A stretch of 64,000 bases of DNA from a bacterium (GTDB taxonomy: Bacteria > SAR324 > XYD2-FULL-50-16). The stretch is taken from positions 117,763 to 181,762 of the forward strand of contig JAJRZQ010000003.1 of assembly GCA_024275165.1 (NCBI GenBank), written 5' to 3'. Shown here piece after piece: positions 9,025 to 17,286 of the stretch. Below the pieces are notes generated by a model, which did not search any database, was not told where the DNA came from, and saw nothing but the letters and a program-made list of their open reading frames with translations. Positions within the stretch are counted from its first letter, which is position 1; each line of letters starts with the position of its first letter. Position numbers and translations under genes: made by a program.

Positions 9025-9381
9025 ATGAAATTTGGTATCCTTTTAAAAGAAGGCCCCTACAACCATCAAGCCGCGGATACGGCTTACCTGTTCGCTAAGG
9101 CGGCCATCCAACGAGGTCACCAAGTGACCAGCGTATTTTTATACAATGACGGCGTGTACAATGCCACAAAACTGATGGACCCCCCTCAAGACGACCGCCA
9201 CATCGCCAATCGCTGGAGCGAATTGGGCGGGGAAGGGGTGGCGATTCTAGCCTGCATCGCCGCTTCAAAACGCAGAGGCATTACCGATGAGGTTTTGGTT
9301 GAAAATAGCGAAATTACCGGATTAGGCCAACTCACCGACATTGCGATTGATGTAGACCGACTCGTTACCTTTGGAGACTAA
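9025..9381 (+). CDS. dsrE: DsrE sulfurtransferase subunit
   Basis: A 118-residue DsrE/TusD homologue. With DsrF and DsrH it forms a heterohexamer that relays sulfane sulfur from TusA to DsrC in the cytoplasm of sulfur oxidisers. The family pattern MKFGILLKEGPYNHQAADTA, the FLYNDGVYNA loop and the active cysteine in VAILACIAASKRRG are all present. It opens a five-gene operon, dsrEFH-dsrE2-tusA, and the next start follows within 10 bases. Upstream lies the shared AT-rich palindrome. Bacteria that only reduce sulfate normally lack DsrEFH, so its presence argues for sulfur oxidation or disproportionation. Confidence 0.93.
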   Translation: MKFGILLKEGPYNHQAADTAYLFAKAAIQRGHQVTSVFLYNDGVYNATKLMDPPQDDRHIANRWSELGGEGVAILACIAASKRRGITDEVLVENSEITGLGQLTDIAIDVDRLVTFGD

Positions 9382-9388
9382 AAACAAC

Positions 9389-9754
9389 ATGGAAGATGCT
9401 AAAAAAATAATGCATATTGTGCGCAAAGCCCCTCACGGCACAATCTACGCCTACGAAGGCTTGGAAATGGTTTTAATTATGGCCAGCTATGATCAAGATA
9501 TCAGCATGGCCTTTATCGGGGACGGAATCTATAACCTGGTCAAAGATCAAGATACCACGGACATCCAAATCAAAGGCTTCATGAAAACCTTAGGCGTTTT
9601 GGAAGACTACGATGTGGAAAAACTCTATGTCGATGCAGAATCCATGGAAGAAAGAGGGATCCGCGAAGGGGATTTTTTCGTTCCCGTTGAGGTCTTGACT
9701 TCTACAGAAATCGGCAAGTTGATGACCGAGCAAGATGTTATCGTCCCCCAGTAA
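9389..9754 (+). CDS. dsrF: DsrF sulfurtransferase subunit
   Basis: A 121-residue DsrF/TusC homologue, the structural partner of DsrE and DsrH. It shows KIMHIVRKAPHGTIYAYEGL and AFIGDGIYNLVKDQDTTDI, typical of the family. ATG 9389 was chosen over the in-frame TTG at 9371, which overlaps the end of dsrE, because homologues begin close to this residue; GGAG at 9373-9376 lies upstream. The gene is flanked by dsrE and dsrH in the usual order. Confidence 0.9.
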   Translation: MEDAKKIMHIVRKAPHGTIYAYEGLEMVLIMASYDQDISMAFIGDGIYNLVKDQDTTDIQIKGFMKTLGVLEDYDVEKLYVDAESMEERGIREGDFFVPVEVLTSTEIGKLMTEQDVIVPQ

Positions 9755-9771
9755 CTTCATTTAACAAAGCT

Positions 9772-10062
9772 ATGCTACATACAATCAATAAATCCCCCTT
9801 TCAATCCGACAGCTTCACAAGCTGCCTGCGATTCATTCAGCCCGGTGACCCGATCTTATTGATCGAAGATGGCGTATATGCCGCCGCTCCGGGAAAGTAC
9901 GCCCAAACTCTTAAAGAAGTTCAGGCCAAAAACCCCGTTTTTGCGCTCGCCGGCGATTTAGCTGCCCGAGGCATTACAAACTTGGTGGATGGTGTGCAAA
10001 CTGTGGACTATGAAGGGTTTGTCGAACTGGTGGAGCAACACCAGGTAAATAGCTGGCTGTAA
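9772..10062 (+). CDS. dsrH: DsrH sulfurtransferase subunit
   Basis: A 96-residue DsrH/TusB homologue. It contains SCLRFIQPGDPILLIEDGVY, with the cysteine at the position that carries sulfur in the family, and ALAGDLAARGITN. It completes the DsrEFH hexamer. The family is short and this length is normal. It is followed 24 bases later by a dsrE2-like gene with a GGAGA ribosome site. Confidence 0.9.
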   Translation: MLHTINKSPFQSDSFTSCLRFIQPGDPILLIEDGVYAAAPGKYAQTLKEVQAKNPVFALAGDLAARGITNLVDGVQTVDYEGFVELVEQHQVNSWL

Positions 10063-10086
10063 GCCGGCAACACCAAAGGAGACCAG

Positions 10087-10605
10087 ATGAGCGGAGAACA
10101 AAAACAAAAAAAAGTAGCCTTGATTGCCAGCCAGGGAACCCTGGATTGGTGCTACCCCCCGTTGATTATGGCAAGCGCTGCCGCTTCAATGGATATGGAG
10201 GTCAAGATGTTTTACACCTTTTACGGGCTACCTGTATTGACGAAAAATTTTACGGCGAAAGTTGCTCCGGCAACCAATCCGGCCATGCCCATGAAAATGC
10301 CTTTTGGGCCCAAGTGGTTTCAAAACATCAACTGGCCCATGCCGAATCTCTTGACCGGGCTGGTTCCCGGTTTTGAGTCCGTGGCGACCGGGTTGATGAA
10401 AAAAACATTTAAAAACAACGGAGTAGCTACAGTTGAAGAATTGCGAGACCTCTGCATGGAAATCGGGGTGGAGTTCTTGGCTTGCCAGATGACCGTTGAT
10501 GTTTTTGGCTATCAAAAAGAAGATTTCATTGAGGGGGTCACCTTTGCCGGGGCCGCTGCCTTTATGGATTACGCTTCTGAAGCGGATGTTCAACTATTTA
10601 CTTAA
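10087..10605 (+). CDS. dsrE2: DsrE2-like membrane-associated sulfur carrier
   Basis: A 172-residue protein of the DsrE/DrsE superfamily. KKVALIASQGTLDWCYPPLI and IMASAAASMDMEVKMFYTFY mark the fold, and cysteines occur near the N-terminus (DWCYPP) and in ELRDLCMEIGVEFLACQM. The proline-rich central section with hydrophobic segments is typical of DsrE2, which is often encoded next to tusA and rhodanese genes and is thought to pass sulfane sulfur. The placement directly before tusA supports this. Confidence 0.85.
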   Translation: MSGEQKQKKVALIASQGTLDWCYPPLIMASAAASMDMEVKMFYTFYGLPVLTKNFTAKVAPATNPAMPMKMPFGPKWFQNINWPMPNLLTGLVPGFESVATGLMKKTFKNNGVATVEELRDLCMEIGVEFLACQMTVDVFGYQKEDFIEGVTFAGAAAFMDYASEADVQLFT

Positions 10606-10627
10606 ACCAACTCTTAAAGGGAAAACC

Positions 10628-10864
10628 ATGAGTGAGATTCAAATTGATAAAGAATTAGATTGTAGAGGAATGAGTTGCCCCCTGCCGGTATTAAAAACCA
10701 AAAAAGCGGTCAGTGACATGACTGCTGGGCAAGTGTTGAAAATGACCTGTACCGATCAAGGGAGCAAAAAAGATATGCCCAGTTGGTCGGAACGAACCGG
10801 CAACCCTATCTTGAGTTCAGAGGAAAAGGAAGGCGAGTTTACCTTTTGGATAAAAAAAGCCTAG
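10628..10864 (+). CDS. tusA: TusA sulfur carrier protein
   Basis: A 78-residue TusA/SirA homologue with the signature DCRGMSCPLPVLKTKKA; the cysteine of the CPxP motif carries the persulfide. TusA donates sulfur to DsrEFH in oxidisers and serves tRNA thiolation and Moco synthesis elsewhere. ATG 10628 was chosen because the family begins just before the CPxP motif and AAAGG lies upstream. It is the last gene of the operon; a strong hairpin terminator follows. Confidence 0.92.
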   Translation: MSEIQIDKELDCRGMSCPLPVLKTKKAVSDMTAGQVLKMTCTDQGSKKDMPSWSERTGNPILSSEEKEGEFTFWIKKA

Positions 10865-10881
10865 GTTTTTTAAGGTAAAAT

Positions 10882-10909
10882 AAAAAAGGCCGCGCACCCG
10901 GCCTTTTTT
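10882..10909. terminator. Bidirectional terminator
   Basis: AAAAAAGGCCG, a short loop and CGGCCTTTTTT form a hairpin flanked by A and T runs on both sides. It lies between tusA (plus) and the DUF1641 gene (minus), so it can stop transcription from both sides. Confidence 0.85.
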
Positions 10910-10924
10910 ACCCCTTCAGCGACC

Positions 10925-11656
10925 TCAACCAGAGGAGGAACCCACCCCCTTGTTGTGTCCCAAGGCCCCAGCGAGTTCCATCGCCAAGCCTAGGCCCTGT
11001 TGTACCTCTGGTCTTTTCAAAGCGCCGAGCAGAGCAAAAATCCCCTTCACTGGTTTGACCTTCGTCAAATCCAATTCAGCAAGCCCGCAAACCAGCGTCA
11101 TACCAAGCTGATGAAGCTTATCCAAGCCCACAAACCCACCTTGCTGCCGGAAGTCTTCCAACTTGGCCGTGACCTCGTCTAAGGCAATTTTCGGAATATC
11201 CCCCACCGTGCTTTTGAGTTCCAAGCCGGCAGATAAAAGCCGCAAGCCCTCGGCGAGATTGCCCATATTCAACAGGCTTTGCCGCAAAAGACTCCCTAGG
11301 TCGTCGAAGGAAAAGCGATAGGCCACCGAGTCCAGGCCCGCGATAGCCTCGTCCAAGGCTTGGCGAACAATGGGTTCCGCGGTGTGTTTGAGGTCCATCA
11401 ACCCGTTTAAAAGCTTTAGGCCTTCCGCTAGGCTCCCGCTGGCCGCTAAGCCGTTGGCGATCAAATCCTCCAAGGACTCCATGGAAACCTTATCCCCTAA
11501 ATGTTCAAGTTTTTCAATTGCCTCCCCCATTAAGTCCCGCAGGATCGGCTCTAGGGTGGCGCGGAACTCCGCTAAGGGTTTGCCCCTGTTTTTCAATTCT
11601 TGGACTTCTTGGCGCAGAGCCTTCAGCTCTGCTAAGATCAATTCTTCATTGTTCAT
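10925..11656 (-). CDS. DUF1641 protein, SQR partner
   Basis: A 243-residue soluble protein made of repeated helices of the type LAEGLKLLNGLMDLKHTAEP and LAEGLRLLSAGLELKSTVGD, typical of DUF1641. Members are often encoded next to sulfide:quinone reductase or formate dehydrogenase genes, but their function is not established. ATG 11656 with an AGGAGC ribosome site was chosen; an upstream in-frame extension would overlap the end of sqr. The N-terminus (LKALRQEVQELKN) looks like a short coiled coil. It is likely an accessory or scaffold for the neighbouring oxidoreductase. Confidence 0.75.
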   Translation of the reverse strand: MNNEELILAELKALRQEVQELKNRGKPLAEFRATLEPILRDLMGEAIEKLEHLGDKVSMESLEDLIANGLAASGSLAEGLKLLNGLMDLKHTAEPIVRQALDEAIAGLDSVAYRFSFDDLGSLLRQSLLNMGNLAEGLRLLSAGLELKSTVGDIPKIALDEVTAKLEDFRQQGGFVGLDKLHQLGMTLVCGLAELDLTKVKPVKGIFALLGALKRPEVQQGLGLAMELAGALGHNKGVGSSSG

Positions 11657-11664
11657 CGCTGCTC

Positions 11665-12894
11665 CTAATCGCGGATTTTGCCGGCATACAGCATATTGTG
11701 GTCTAAAGGGACTTCTTCGCCGGTGATCAGTTTGTTCCAATAAAACCATTTAAATACCAGCTTGCCCCAGTGGTTCATTTTGGTTTCCCTCAACAGGCTG
11801 AAGGGCCCTAAACCAGGCAGGGGGAAGGTTCCGGGAAGCGGTTCTTGGGTGTAATTGAAGTCGATCAAGGCCGCCTTGTTAAAGCCGGTTTCAATAAAGC
11901 AGTTGGCATGCCCGTCAAAATCGGGCCGTAGCTCTTCTCCATTGATTTCACGAATAAGGTTTTCTACCATCACTTCGGCTGAAAAGTGAGCCACGCTACC
12001 TGCCTTGGAGGTCGGGAGGTCTGCCCCATCCCCAATGACAAACATATCTGGATGCTGAACCGCCTTCAAGGTCTGTTTATCGGTATGCACATAACCCACC
12101 TCATTCATGGCGACTTTTGAGTCCACTAAAAACCGAGAACCAACATTCGGGGGGATCACCACTAAGAGGTCGAACGATTCTTCCGCGCCGTTGCCTGCGA
12201 TAATTTTATTTTCCTTGCCTTGCACCTCGACAAGATCAAAATTAGGGGTAATGAGAATATTTTTCTCCTGCGCCACCTTGGTAAAAAATTCAGTGGCTTT
12301 AGGCTTGGTAAAGGCACCGGGGAGAGGGGTCACCAAGCGAATCTCGACTTTGTCTCGAATCCCGCGCTCGCTAAAAAACCAATCTGCCAGATAGATAAAC
12401 TCCAAGGGGGCCACCGGGCACTTAAAGGGGATCTCCGCAATATCTAAAACCAGCTTCCCCCCGGAAAAGCTCTTCATGGCCTCGGCCAAGGCGATTGCCC
12501 CTTGAAGGCTGTAAAAATCAAAGGCGTTTTTGCCCTGAGCTTCTACAAGGCCGTCAATATCCTCGTAGGCGAGGCCGACACCGGTAGCGATGATCACTTT
12601 ATCGTAGGCGATCTTTCCCTTAGCGGTGGTAACGATTTTTTGCTCTAAGTCTAAACCCGTGATTTCCGCTTCAATAAAATCGATACCCTTACCGATAAAC
12701 TCTCGACGGCTGCGAATCACATCTTGCGCGCCATACATCCCAAAAGGAATAAAAAGCAGCCCGGGTTGATAGATATGCTTGTCATCCCGATCAATCAGAG
12801 TAATCGACCAATCCGTAGGACTCAAGCGTTTGCGTAATTTATTAGCGACCATTGTGCCGGCGCAGCCAGCCCCGAGAATGACTAAGCGTTTCAT
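11665..12894 (-). CDS. sqr: Sulfide:quinone oxidoreductase family flavoprotein
   Basis: A 409-residue FAD protein with the dinucleotide-binding GAGCAG near the N-terminus, a second FAD motif VIGDGADLP at about 286-294, and two family-typical cysteines at about 159 (PFKCPVAP) and 332 (HANCFIETG). These form the polysulfide-carrying redox pair in SQR. It oxidises sulfide at the membrane and reduces quinone. Hydrophobic residues near the C-terminus (LVFKWFYWNKLI) fit membrane attachment. A palindrome ATATTTCAATAT about 170 bases upstream suggests control with the dsr genes. A related flavoprotein of the family with another donor cannot be excluded. Confidence 0.82.
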   Translation of the reverse strand: MKRLVILGAGCAGTMVANKLRKRLSPTDWSITLIDRDDKHIYQPGLLFIPFGMYGAQDVIRSRREFIGKGIDFIEAEITGLDLEQKIVTTAKGKIAYDKVIIATGVGLAYEDIDGLVEAQGKNAFDFYSLQGAIALAEAMKSFSGGKLVLDIAEIPFKCPVAPLEFIYLADWFFSERGIRDKVEIRLVTPLPGAFTKPKATEFFTKVAQEKNILITPNFDLVEVQGKENKIIAGNGAEESFDLLVVIPPNVGSRFLVDSKVAMNEVGYVHTDKQTLKAVQHPDMFVIGDGADLPTSKAGSVAHFSAEVMVENLIREINGEELRPDFDGHANCFIETGFNKAALIDFNYTQEPLPGTFPLPGLGPFSLLRETKMNHWGKLVFKWFYWNKLITGEEVPLDHNMLYAGKIRD

Positions 12895-13419
12895 GGTAAT
12901 TCCTTAAAAATAAAGGTTGAGCCCTTTGGAGATGCAAAGGAGCCGGTTGCGGGGTCGGAATGCCCCACCAACTTCATGCATGGATTGAGCTCATAGGTTT
13001 AAATTCACTCCCTCCACCTAAAACCCGGGGAGGGATTTGCTTTCCGTTTTTTTAGTCTCTCCCGGTGATATTTCAATATTACAGAAGAGATGGAACATCC
13101 TAAAGGGTTTAAAATAAGCATGTCAAAAAAAAATGTGGATTCTCTGTGATTTTGAGGGGGAAAAACAACCACTTAGCTCAATCTACATTTAAAAAGGCAA
13201 TGATAAAAGAAGGGCTTGTAGTATAGAAAAAAAATAAATCATATTTATTTTCAGTGGCTTATAAGATGATTGAATGGATCAAGATATCAACAATAAAAAA
13301 AGAAGCTTAAAAAAAGCTGTAAAAGAAGAATCTTCCTTGCTCTAGCCCAATAAATAGGGTAAAATTAAACTCGACTTCAACTGCGGTAAAGCGCACAAAA
13401 CAGCCAACCATAAACGCAG
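12895..13419. other. Intergenic region between sqr and methyltransferase gene
   Basis: These 525 bases lie between divergent genes. The sqr-proximal part is GC-rich and could form a leader RNA, but no known riboswitch was recognised. The palindrome ATATTTCAATAT is at 13068-13079. The part from about 13100 is AT-rich with no clear gene. Confidence 0.5.
13068..13079. promoter_or_regulatory. Candidate sulfur-regulon operator upstream of sqr
   Basis: ATATTTCAATAT is a palindrome with five-base arms and a two-base centre. It has the same form as sites upstream of dsrC and the soe-like operon. It lies 173 bases before the sqr start, which would suit a promoter with a long leader. Confidence 0.4.
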
Positions 13420-14061
13420 ATGCGTATTCCCGACCCCAATCAATACCATGCCCTGTACCAAGCCTTGAACAAGGCGGATCAAGATTTTTCCAAATTCTTT
13501 CAGGGCAACCACGCCAAGCTGGAACAAAGCTTAAAGCCCCAGGCCCGAATCTTAATTTCCGGCTGTTACCACGGTCAAGAAATGTTCAGCTTAAGCGCGA
13601 TCAACAAAGATTGGCACCTGGTAGGGCTGGAACCAGAACCCGCTTTTTTGCGCACCGCAACGCGACGGGCCGAGGCATTAGACTTAGAAAGCCGCATGGA
13701 GTTTCACGATTTCCCCTTGAGTCAAGCCCCCAGCGAGAGCTATGACGCCGCAATATCCAGCTTTCAATTGCACTTTCAAAAAGAACCGGGTACAGACCTA
13801 GAGCATATCCAAAAACTGAAAAATAAATTAACCCCCGGGGGGCATTTATTGGTCACGGTGGTCGTGGAGCCGGATCAAGGCCCCGATAAACTGGCAGAAC
13901 AGTTAGCCCAACCCAAAGAGATGATCAAGGGAATCTTAAAATTGAGCAAACCCCTGCCCGCAAAAGAGGTCAAAAACCTTTTTGCGGAAGCGGGTTTTCA
14001 GCAGATCAACGAGGTGGGAAGAACCGCCTTGCTGGGCAGTTACCTGCTGGTGAAGGCGTAG
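13420..14061 (+). CDS. SAM-dependent methyltransferase-like protein
   Basis: A 213-residue protein with a class I methyltransferase fold: a motif I-like segment LISGCYHGQEMFSLSAIN, an acidic residue in HLVGLEPEPAF, DAAISSFQLHF as motif IV and LTPGGHLLVTVVVEP as the post-motif. The substrate is unknown. The glycine-rich motif I is atypical (SGCYHGQ), so binding of SAM is likely but not certain. It is followed after one base by an unknown gene, so the two are probably translated together. Confidence 0.6.
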   Translation: MRIPDPNQYHALYQALNKADQDFSKFFQGNHAKLEQSLKPQARILISGCYHGQEMFSLSAINKDWHLVGLEPEPAFLRTATRRAEALDLESRMEFHDFPLSQAPSESYDAAISSFQLHFQKEPGTDLEHIQKLKNKLTPGGHLLVTVVVEPDQGPDKLAEQLAQPKEMIKGILKLSKPLPAKEVKNLFAEAGFQQINEVGRTALLGSYLLVKA

Positions 14062-14062
14062 C

Positions 14063-14350
14063 ATGAACTTAAAGGAGCAGGTAAGGGCTTGGCTGGACCA
14101 AGAGAGCGAACGGATCAGCGAAGACAAAAACAACCAAGAACTACACGCCGCCTTTACCGATGAAAACCCCACCGAGTTGGACGCCCATAAAGAAGAGCTT
14201 TTGATTCAGTTGGTGGTGGACAACCTAAAATCCATGCCGCATTTGAAGTTTCACGCACAAAAAAACCTCTTTCCCTATCCCGATTCCAAGCAATTGCAAA
14301 AGGCGAAAGAGATTGTTTTTCCTCAAGAGAGCGCCAAGCTCACCCATTGA
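14063..14350 (+). CDS. Small conserved-looking protein of unknown function
   Basis: A 95-residue hydrophilic protein with no recognised family. It is rich in charged residues and has a predicted helical C-terminal half (HLKFHAQKNLFPYPDSKQLQ). It starts one base after the methyltransferase stop, so the pair is likely one transcription unit. No signal peptide or membrane segment is seen. Confidence 0.5.
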   Translation: MNLKEQVRAWLDQESERISEDKNNQELHAAFTDENPTELDAHKEELLIQLVVDNLKSMPHLKFHAQKNLFPYPDSKQLQKAKEIVFPQESAKLTH

Positions 14351-14406
14351 TCGGCTCGCTTGCAGACAAGCCACGATTCAGCGGATTTTTTTGCATGGCA
14401 AAGCGC

Positions 14407-14826
14407 CTAATGCCCACTCCCTCCCATCACATTCGCGGCAGCTAAGATAATCAACCCGATTTCGGCTGAAGTGATGAAAAGATAAATCTTATGCCCATCT
14501 TTGGCAAAGCCAATCAAAAGCACCAGATAACAAATGCCCGTTATGGCCACTAAAAAAGCGATGCCCGCAAAGCTGAGATAGTCGCCTGTATGGATATGGT
14601 TCACCCATTGCCAGCCCGTAGGGGCGTCTGTTTGAGCCAAGAACTCCTCTAAGGGCAGGTTCCAAACGGTCGACAATTGCTCAATCGGGATCAAGGGCGC
14701 TAAAAACCCACCCACATACAGCACAAAGGAGATGAATAATACAATCATGCTCACATTGACTAGTTTTTCCAACAGCGCCCCATAAGCCATCTGCTCATGC
14801 AGGTTGGTGAATTTTTTTTGTTCCAT
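14407..14826 (-). CDS. Small membrane protein paired with TauE permease (copy 2)
   Basis: A 139-residue protein with three to four membrane segments. It shares clear similarity with the 138-residue protein at 15846-16262 (shared patterns PLEEFLAQTDAPTGWQW versus PLQEYLVQTQSPKGWQW, and GDYLSFAGI in both). It resembles the DUF1634 family, whose members are commonly encoded next to TauE/SafE permeases; function unknown. It is the last gene of a minus-strand unit running from the dsrN-like gene. Confidence 0.65.
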   Translation of the reverse strand: MEQKKFTNLHEQMAYGALLEKLVNVSMIVLFISFVLYVGGFLAPLIPIEQLSTVWNLPLEEFLAQTDAPTGWQWVNHIHTGDYLSFAGIAFLVAITGICYLVLLIGFAKDGHKIYLFITSAEIGLIILAAANVMGGSGH

Positions 14827-14835
14827 TGGTTTTCC

Positions 14836-15777
14836 TTAAATCCCAAATCCTTTTAACAAACTGCGCAACCCCGCCACAAATAGAACGAAGATAACCAACC
14901 TACGAATCAGTTCCGGTTTGACATGCGGCAAGAGCTTGGCCCCGATTTTCGCCCCGACCATGATCCCGCCGATGCTGGGAATCACTAAAATAGGCAGGAC
15001 AGCGCCTTTATTGAGATAAATCCAAGCCGCCGTGGTATCGGTGATGGAGATGGAAAAGCTTGAAGTGGCCACCGCGACCTTTAAGGGGGCCCCCATCAAG
15101 AGGTTTAAAACCGGCACATTGGCCCAACCGGCACCGAGGCCAAACATCCCGGCGAGCAAACCCACAAAGGCAAACAACACAAAACCCAGCTTGGTATGAT
15201 GAACCGTCCAGTAGATTTCTTGGTTGCTGCTTTTTTCCACAAAGCTGCCGCCCAAGCCAAAGAGTTCGGCGAGGCGATCTCCCGGTTTCACCTGGGGCAC
15301 GGCGGCAGATTTACTGTTGAGCATGATCCCCACGATCAGCAAAATCAAAGCGCCCAAAAGGCCCTGGATGATTGCCGGATTGATCGCGGAAAGCCAAAGA
15401 CCCAAGTAGGCCCCCACAATGGAAAAAGCGGAGGCGATGAGGGCAACGGGCAAGGCTAAGCGTAAGCTGGCCAAATTGTGTTTGAGCAAACTCGGGGCGG
15501 CGGCCAGGCTACTCCCTAAAGCGATAAACAGGCCCGCGCCCCGCACAAAATCAATGGAGAAGGGGGCAAAGCTCCCCACCAGGGGCACAAATAAAACCCC
15601 GCCGCCAATCCCCGCCATGACCCCGAAAATCCCGATCAAGAAGCTGGTGACAAAAAGTAAAATGACCCAACCCCACCAGGGGGTAGCGGCGAAGGCGGTC
15701 ATTGTCTCCACCTTGGCTAAGGGCGACGCTTCCAGCGTTTTGCCCCAGTTCAACAATGCGAAAATAGGATCTTTCAA
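14836..15777 (-). CDS. TauE/SafE family permease (copy 2)
   Basis: A 313-residue membrane protein with about eight helices and the family repeat GIFGVMAGIGGGVLFVPL and GMFGLGAGWANVPVLNLL. Family members export sulfite, sulfoacetate or related anions. It is a paralogue of the gene at 16262-17272 and is followed by its own small membrane partner. In an organism with DsrAB and a Soe-like enzyme, sulfite export is the most likely job. Confidence 0.8.
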   Translation of the reverse strand: MKDPIFALLNWGKTLEASPLAKVETMTAFAATPWWGWVILLFVTSFLIGIFGVMAGIGGGVLFVPLVGSFAPFSIDFVRGAGLFIALGSSLAAAPSLLKHNLASLRLALPVALIASAFSIVGAYLGLWLSAINPAIIQGLLGALILLIVGIMLNSKSAAVPQVKPGDRLAELFGLGGSFVEKSSNQEIYWTVHHTKLGFVLFAFVGLLAGMFGLGAGWANVPVLNLLMGAPLKVAVATSSFSISITDTTAAWIYLNKGAVLPILVIPSIGGIMVGAKIGAKLLPHVKPELIRRLVIFVLFVAGLRSLLKGFGI

Positions 15778-15845
15778 AATGCCTCAAAAAATACCGCGTT
15801 GGAGGGACCTGCCTAAAGTCGCGCGCCCTTCCAATGAACTGGTTT

Positions 15846-16262
15846 TTACCCTAAGTGGAGCAGATTCCCCGCGGAAATGGTAATAAGGGTTAATTCTGCA
15901 ATAGCGATGAAAAAAAATCCATAGTCTTTGCTTTGGATAAAGGTGATCGCCAAGTAAGTATAACAAATCGCCGAAAGCAAGGGCAACCAGACGATGCCCG
16001 CAAAACTGAGATAATCCCCTTGATTGAAATAGGTCAACCATTGCCAGCCTTTAGGGCTTTGGGTTTGGACCAGGTACTCTTGCAGAGGAAGGTGCCAATG
16101 CTCCGTGACCGTTGTGATTTCGATCAAGGGAGGCAATAACCCCGTGGTATAAAGGATAAAGGTGGAAAGGAACAAAAATAGGCCAAAGCGCACCCCCCAA
16201 AGGAGAATCTTGGCGTAAATTTGCTGTTGCGGTAGATTCTCAAATTGGCAATCTTGCATCAT
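15846..16262 (-). CDS. Small membrane protein paired with TauE permease (copy 1)
   Basis: A 138-residue protein with three to four hydrophobic segments, similar to the protein at 14407-14826. Its start is at the stop codon of the upstream permease gene, so the two are translationally coupled. DUF1634-like; possibly a regulatory or stabilising subunit of the permease. Confidence 0.65.
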   Translation of the reverse strand: MMQDCQFENLPQQQIYAKILLWGVRFGLFLFLSTFILYTTGLLPPLIEITTVTEHWHLPLQEYLVQTQSPKGWQWLTYFNQGDYLSFAGIVWLPLLSAICYTYLAITFIQSKDYGFFFIAIAELTLITISAGNLLHLG

Positions 16263-17272
16263 TAAACTCCAAAAGCTTTTGAAATACTGCGTAGTCCGGC
16301 AATCACCAACACCAAAATAACAAGCTTGCGAATCAATTCCGGCTTGACCTTCGGCAACAAACGACTACCGATTTTAGACCCGAGGATGATGCCCACCAAA
16401 GAGGGGACGACAATCAAGGGCAGCACGGCCCCCTTGTTGAAATAGATCCAAGCGGCATTGGTATCGACAGAGAGAGCAAACCCGGCGGTGGCCACGGCCA
16501 CCTTAAGGGGGGTGCCCATAACGAGGTTTAAGACCGCCACATAGGCCCAGCCGGCACCAAGACCAAACATCCCGGCCAGCAGCCCCACAAACATAAAGAT
16601 AAAAACTCCCTTCTTGGAATGATGAACCTGCCAGCAAATATCAATATCCTTATTGGGTTCGTAATAGTTCCCCCCAAGGCCCAAGGCCAAGGTCAAGGGG
16701 TCGCCGGGGTTGACCTTCGGATTGACGGCAGACTTGTTAAAAAACAAAAAGGCGGAGATCATTAAAATCAAGACCCCTAGGCTCCCTTGAATATAAGCGG
16801 GATTGAGCGAAGAAAGCCAGAGACCCAAAAAGGCCCCGATGATGGAAAACCCCGAGGCCGTCAACACCGTCGGCATTGCCAGTTTCACGCTGGCAAGATT
16901 CGATTTCAGCAGGTTTGGGGCCGCGGAAAGGCTGCTGCCCATCGCCAAAAAAAGCCCCGCGCCCCGTACAAAATCAATGTGAAAAGGGAAAAAGCTCCCC
17001 ACCAGGGGGACAAACAAAACCCCGCCCCCAATCCCCGCCATGACGCCGAAAATGCCAATCAAAAAAGTGGAGATGAACAACAAGATGACCCAAAACCACC
17101 AGGCATGCCCAACAGGGTTTTGCGCCAGGTTTTGCGAGGCTTCCGCCAACTTCACCGCCGATTGGGCGATGAGGCTGGAAGTGGGTTCCGCGGCAGTGGC
17201 TCCGTCACTGTTTTCCGCTGCCCAGGTTAACCCGGGCGACCATAAAAGAGGTGAAAAAAATGAACTGTTCAA
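16262..17272 (-). CDS. TauE/SafE family permease (copy 1)
   Basis: A 336-residue permease with an extra N-terminal hydrophobic segment before the family repeats GIFGVMAGIGGGVLFVPL and GMFGLGAGWAYVAVLNLV. It is probably a sulfite or organosulfonate exporter in the cytoplasmic membrane. It follows the siroheme synthase gene by 14 bases and is coupled to the next small membrane protein. Its close relative 3' of it shows a tandem duplication of a two-gene module. Confidence 0.8.
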   Translation of the reverse strand: MNSSFFSPLLWSPGLTWAAENSDGATAAEPTSSLIAQSAVKLAEASQNLAQNPVGHAWWFWVILLFISTFLIGIFGVMAGIGGGVLFVPLVGSFFPFHIDFVRGAGLFLAMGSSLSAAPNLLKSNLASVKLAMPTVLTASGFSIIGAFLGLWLSSLNPAYIQGSLGVLILMISAFLFFNKSAVNPKVNPGDPLTLALGLGGNYYEPNKDIDICWQVHHSKKGVFIFMFVGLLAGMFGLGAGWAYVAVLNLVMGTPLKVAVATAGFALSVDTNAAWIYFNKGAVLPLIVVPSLVGIILGSKIGSRLLPKVKPELIRKLVILVLVIAGLRSISKAFGV

Positions 17273-17286
17273 GGGGCCTCCAGAGG

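Noticed and set aside
15419-15883. A long antisense frame opposite the TauE genes
   Set aside because: It is the mirror of two conserved membrane genes and has no homology or ribosome site.
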